Below are positions 42,681 to 46,458 of a DNA stretch of 46,458 bases, in pieces. Within the stretch, counting starts at the first letter, position 1, and each line of letters opens with the position of its first letter. Made by a program: the position numbers and the translations under genes. The notes below the pieces were generated by a model. The model made no database searches and was not told the origin of the DNA. It saw only the letters and a program-made list of their open reading frames with translations. The stretch covers positions 1 to 46,458 of the forward strand of contig QIGV01000072.1 in assembly GCA_003230085.1 (NCBI GenBank). Reading direction: 5' to 3'. This DNA comes from Gammaproteobacteria bacterium (lineage in GTDB: Bacteria; Pseudomonadota; Gammaproteobacteria; SZUA-140).

Positions 42681-43169
42681 TTAATGATGGTGGGAAGAGG
42701 TGACTTCCAGACTTTCGATCTGTAGTTCCTCGCTTTCTTGTAAAAAAGCGCGACGCAAGCGCTCTGACCAGCCTCCTCCCAGTTGAATGCCAATCTCAAC
42801 CAGCTTTTCCTCAAGCTGCTTCAATGTCACCTGCAGCAAGTCATAGGTGATCTCTATGGTGTCTTGCGATACCTTGAGATCCTTGATACCCATCATCGCC
42901 TGCAGTGCCTCACTGACCTGCGTGGTATCCTCCGACGACAAAGGCTGGGACAGGCGAATGCGGCGCCGCTTGACCACTTCCCGACCCTCCTGCTTGGGCG
43001 CCTTGTGCCCGGGTGTACCGATATATAAATGGGGATTGGTCAAAAAACGTGCCTTGCACTGCTTTGAACAGAATGCGAAAGACATCTGTAAATATTCAAT
43101 CGCATTGTCCTGCGAGTCCACCATCATCCCACATACCAAATCCTTGACCCGATCATCATCTTGGCTCAT
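42681..43169 (-). CDS. YHS domain protein with a C-terminal heavy-metal-associated-like region
   Basis: 162 aa; VKDLVCGMMVDSQ...FAFCSKQCKARFLTNPHLYIG; C-terminal SHHH. Confidence 0.8.
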   Translation of the reverse strand: MSQDDDRVKDLVCGMMVDSQDNAIEYLQMSFAFCSKQCKARFLTNPHLYIGTPGHKAPKQEGREVVKRRRIRLSQPLSSEDTTQVSEALQAMMGIKDLKVSQDTIEITYDLLQVTLKQLEEKLVEIGIQLGGGWSERLRRAFLQESEELQIESLEVTSSHHH

Positions 43170-43182
43170 ACCTCACCTCCTT

Positions 43183-44883
43183 CTAGTGTATATACGCCTC
43201 GGTCACATAACGCCGCATCATGCGGTGGGTATTGAAAAATGAAGCATTCTTGCAGATAGCACCTTTCATGACCTTGACCCATTTGTCCTGGTGATTGTGA
43301 TACAGGGGCAAAACAACATGTTCCAGTTTATGGTACAGAGATTGTTCATCCGCACCATTATCGGATTCTGCACTGTCACCGATTGACCAGCCGGTCACCC
43401 CTTCAATGCAGCCCTCGATCCACCAGCCATCCAGAATACTCAGGTTGGGAACACCATTGAATGCCGCCTTCATGCCGCTGGTCCCGGAGGCTTCCATTGG
43501 ACGTAGTGGCGTATTCAGCCACACATCTACACCCGCCACCATTAAACGGGCAATCTCCATATTGTAACCCGGCAGAAAGGTCATATTGACGATGCCGTCA
43601 AGTTCATGAATGTGGCGATGGAGCATCTCTATAAGCTGCTTACCGCCCTCGTCATGGGGGTGCGCTTTACCTGCCAATACAATTTGAAAAGGGTATTTTT
43701 GCGCAATCCTCTTCAAACGTTCCAGGTCGGAAAAAAGTAAATCGGGGCGTTTGTAAGCCGTCATGCGGCGCGCGAAACCAAAGGTGGGAAGATTACTATC
43801 AAACGTCGCCCCGGTCAGCGTCTTGATTTTATCTATCAGCGAAGCTTTCGCAAGCTGGTGTGCGTTTAGGACTTCCTCATCTGAAATACAACATTCGGCG
43901 CGCACCAACAGCTCCGGTTCATGACACCAACCACTCAGGTGGTGATCAAAGAGTTTAGCAAAACCCGGATGGGTCCAGGTATAGGGATGCACCCCGTTGG
44001 TGACTGCATTCACCCGGTAACCGGGAAACATCTTGCGGGAGATTTCGGCATGGCGCTTGGCCACGCCGTTGACGTATTCACTCAGATTAAGTGCCAGGCG
44101 CGTCATATTGAGCTCGTCCTCCCCGGCAAGCTGTTTCAAAGTAGGCAGATCGATAAAATCACCCAGAACACTTTTCACCAGATCATAGGAAAACCGGTCA
44201 TGCCCGGCTTCCACCGGCGTATGTGTCGTGAAACAGCACAGCTCCCGCACCAGCGGAATATCATAGGATGGCTCACCGGGGCGCCTGTCCTCGGGGTGAT
44301 AGGCAAAGCGTTTCAATAATTCCAGGCCCAGCAAGGCAGAATGACCTTCATTCATATGGTGCTGGCGGACTTCAAAACCCAGTGCCTGTAGCAAACGCAT
44401 GCCGCCAATGCCTAAAATAATTTCCTGTTTGAAACGATAGCTTTTATCTCCCCCATACAGTGTATGAGTAATCTTCCGGTCTTCACTACTGTTCTCGTCC
44501 AGGTCCGTATCGAGTAACAGAACAGGTTGCCTGCCCCCCATATGGCCTTCAAGGATATAGAGCCAGGCACTCACCCAGACGGGGCGTCCTTCAATCGTGA
44601 CTGAAACCTTGGCGCCCAGTGGAGTTGCATGATCCGCCGGATCCCAAAACGCGGGCTGCTCGGTCTGACGCCCCTGTTCATCAAGCGCCTGACGAAAGTA
44701 CCCTGCCCTGCTGACCAGACTGACCGCCACCATCGGCAGATTCAGATCGGTAGCTGAACGCATGGTATCGCCGGCCAGCACCCCCAGACCGCCACTATAG
44801 GTGGGAATATCATTGCGTAGTGCAATCTCCATCGAAAAATAGGCGATCCGCGGTTCGTGGATAAATTCATTCAACATGGCCAA
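43183..44883 (-). CDS. glgP: Alpha-glucan (glycogen) phosphorylase
   Basis: 566 aa; [79 protein letters not shown]. Confidence 0.92.
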   Translation of the reverse strand: MAMLNEFIHEPRIAYFSMEIALRNDIPTYSGGLGVLAGDTMRSATDLNLPMVAVSLVSRAGYFRQALDEQGRQTEQPAFWDPADHATPLGAKVSVTIEGRPVWVSAWLYILEGHMGGRQPVLLLDTDLDENSSEDRKITHTLYGGDKSYRFKQEIILGIGGMRLLQALGFEVRQHHMNEGHSALLGLELLKRFAYHPEDRRPGEPSYDIPLVRELCCFTTHTPVEAGHDRFSYDLVKSVLGDFIDLPTLKQLAGEDELNMTRLALNLSEYVNGVAKRHAEISRKMFPGYRVNAVTNGVHPYTWTHPGFAKLFDHHLSGWCHEPELLVRAECCISDEEVLNAHQLAKASLIDKIKTLTGATFDSNLPTFGFARRMTAYKRPDLLFSDLERLKRIAQKYPFQIVLAGKAHPHDEGGKQLIEMLHRHIHELDGIVNMTFLPGYNMEIARLMVAGVDVWLNTPLRPMEASGTSGMKAAFNGVPNLSILDGWWIEGCIEGVTGWSIGDSAESDNGADEQSLYHKLEHVVLPLYHNHQDKWVKVMKGAICKNASFFNTHRMMRRYVTEAYIH

Positions 44884-44905
44884 ATCCTTTTATTTATTGT
44901 TCTAC

Positions 44906-44937
44906 AGTCTAAAACCTTTGTGTAACACCCAGGTCAA
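44906..44937 (-). promoter_or_regulatory. MerR-type promoter/operator upstream of glgP (site S2)
   Basis: Minus strand TTGACC-TGGGTGTTACACAAAGGTTT-TAGACT; 26/32 identity to S1; dyad ACC-TGG-GTGT-T-ACAC-AAA-GGT. Confidence 0.72.
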
Positions 44938-44946
44938 TTGCTTACT

Positions 44947-46458
44947 TCAGTGGCTCCATTTCCAGTTGCGAATCTCGGGCATATCTTCCCCGTAAGTGGT
45001 GATATAGGTTTTATGCTCAATGAGTTTATCGCGCATTTGCTGCTTCAGATAGGCGGCCGATGGACCCAGCTTTGCGACACGGTCAATCACATCCTGCACC
45101 AGGTGATAGCGATCCAGATCATTCCTGACCACCATATCAAATGGTGTGGTAGTGGTGCCCTCCTCCTTGAAACCCCGCACATGCAGATGATGATGACACA
45201 GGCGTCGGTAAGTCAGGCGATGGATCAACCAGGGGTAACCATGATAGGCAAAGATCACAGGAACATTAGAGGGAAACAGATCATTAAAATCAGCATCTGG
45301 CAAACCATGGGGATGTTCACTGGACGGCTGCAATGTCATCAAGTCCACGACATTAATAACCCGCACCTTTAAATCCGGTAGATGGTGGCGCAGTATATCC
45401 ACTGCGGCCAACATTTCGATGGTGGGCACATCCCCTGCCGCTGCCATCACAACATCCGGGATGCCGTCCTGATCATTACCCGCCCACTCCCAGATGCCGA
45501 TCCCGGCGATGCAGTGCCTGACGGCCTCATCCATATCCAGCCACTGAAGTTGGGGCTGCTTACCGGCCACAATAACATTCACAAAATTTCGGCTGCGTAA
45601 GCACTTATCCGTGACAGCCAACAACGTGTTGGCATCCGGTGGCAGATAGACCCGAATGATATCCGCTTTTTTATTGACCACATGATCGATAAAGCCGGGG
45701 TCCTGGTGAGAAAACCCGTTATGGTCCTGGCGCCAGACGTGAGAGGTCAGCAGATAGTTAAGTGATGCAATGGGCTGTCGCCAGGGAATTTCAGTGCTGG
45801 TCACCTTGAGCCATTTGGCATGCTGGTTAAACATGGAATCAATGATATGAATAAAGGCCTCATAGCAGGAAAACAGGCCATGCCGTCCGGTGAGCAAATA
45901 ACCTTCCAGCCATCCCTGACAGGTATGTTCACTAAGAATCTCCATCACCCGACCGTCAGTGGCCAGATGATCATCCTCGGGCAGTGTCTCAGCCTGCCAG
46001 GCCCGGCCGGTCACCTCAAACAAGGCACCGAGACGGTTGGAGGCCGTTTCGTCGGGGCCAAAAATACGGAAATTACGACTTTCCTGATTGAGCTGCATCA
46101 CATCCCGTAACAACTGCCCCATGGCTCGCGTCGCCTCACCCAGGCACTGACCGGGATGATCTACCGCCAGCGCATATGCCCTGAAGTCCGGCATCCTGAG
46201 ATCCTTCAACAGCTTGCCGCCATTGGTGTGCGGATTGGCGCCCATCCGCAGCGCTCCCTGTGGCGCCAGCGCTGCCAGTTCCGGGATCAGAGCCCCACGT
46301 TCATCGAAAAGTAATTCAGGCTGGTATGACTTCAACCATTGCTCAAGCAGTTTGAGGTGTTCGGGTTTGCTAGCAAGTTCTCCAAAAGGCACCTGATGGG
46401 AACGCCAGTAGTCTTCGGTTTTTTGGCCATCCACTTCCCTGGGACCGGTCCAGCCCTT
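44947..46458 (-). CDS. xfp: Phosphoketolase (5' end beyond the window)
   Basis: Reading frame is open to the window edge ([25 protein letters not shown]...); [59 protein letters not shown]. Confidence 0.93.
   Translation of the reverse strand, partial: KGWTGPREVDGQKTEDYWRSHQVPFGELASKPEHLKLLEQWLKSYQPELLFDERGALIPELAALAPQGALRMGANPHTNGGKLLKDLRMPDFRAYALAVDHPGQCLGEATRAMGQLLRDVMQLNQESRNFRIFGPDETASNRLGALFEVTGRAWQAETLPEDDHLATDGRVMEILSEHTCQGWLEGYLLTGRHGLFSCYEAFIHIIDSMFNQHAKWLKVTSTEIPWRQPIASLNYLLTSHVWRQDHNGFSHQDPGFIDHVVNKKADIIRVYLPPDANTLLAVTDKCLRSRNFVNVIVAGKQPQLQWLDMDEAVRHCIAGIGIWEWAGNDQDGIPDVVMAAAGDVPTIEMLAAVDILRHHLPDLKVRVINVVDLMTLQPSSEHPHGLPDADFNDLFPSNVPVIFAYHGYPWLIHRLTYRRLCHHHLHVRGFKEEGTTTTPFDMVVRNDLDRYHLVQDVIDRVAKLGPSAAYLKQQMRDKLIEHKTYITTYGEDMPEIRNWKWSH

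Overview
The window is a dense, mostly protein-coding proteobacterial chromosome segment; gene content and order suggest Gammaproteobacteria (inference). No rRNA, tRNA or CRISPR array was recognised. From left to right: (i) pgl-glgX; (ii) an intact REP-associated Y1 transposase bounded by 26-bp inverted repeats; (iii) a SulP transporter; (iv) the housekeeping block miaA-hfq-hflX-hflK-hflC-DUF2065-hisZ-purA; (v) a PilZ/DUF1631-like/GGDEF/EAL protein with a degenerate GGDEF motif; (vi) zapE split by a 13-bp tandem duplication; (vii) a merR-copA-isoprenylcysteine-methyltransferase-like operon; (viii) an RquA-like methyltransferase divergent from a small cytochrome c and a monoheme cytochrome/outer-membrane-barrel fusion, followed by an MMPL/RND exporter; (ix) a methylcitrate-cycle operon (prpB, prpC, prpD) divergent from an AidB-like acyl-CoA dehydrogenase; (x) an accessory block with MtfA, PsiE, DUF2231, DedA, DUF4396, an uncharacterised ORF plus hydrolase, and then a long minus-strand operon of phosphoketolase (partial), glycogen phosphorylase, YHS protein, membrane cytochrome, AlbA_2 protein, cardiolipin synthase and a lycopene-cyclase-domain protein. 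The most interesting signals are a MerR-type promoter/operator (TTGACC-N20-TAGACT with an ACCnnnGTGTnACACnnnGGT dyad) found upstream of merR-copA, again upstream of glgP-YHS-cytochrome, and in a weaker form upstream of the DUF4396 gene; and the cytochrome-barrel/cytochrome c/RquA-like cluster. All calls come from reading the sequence and the supplied ORF translations; no database search was run.
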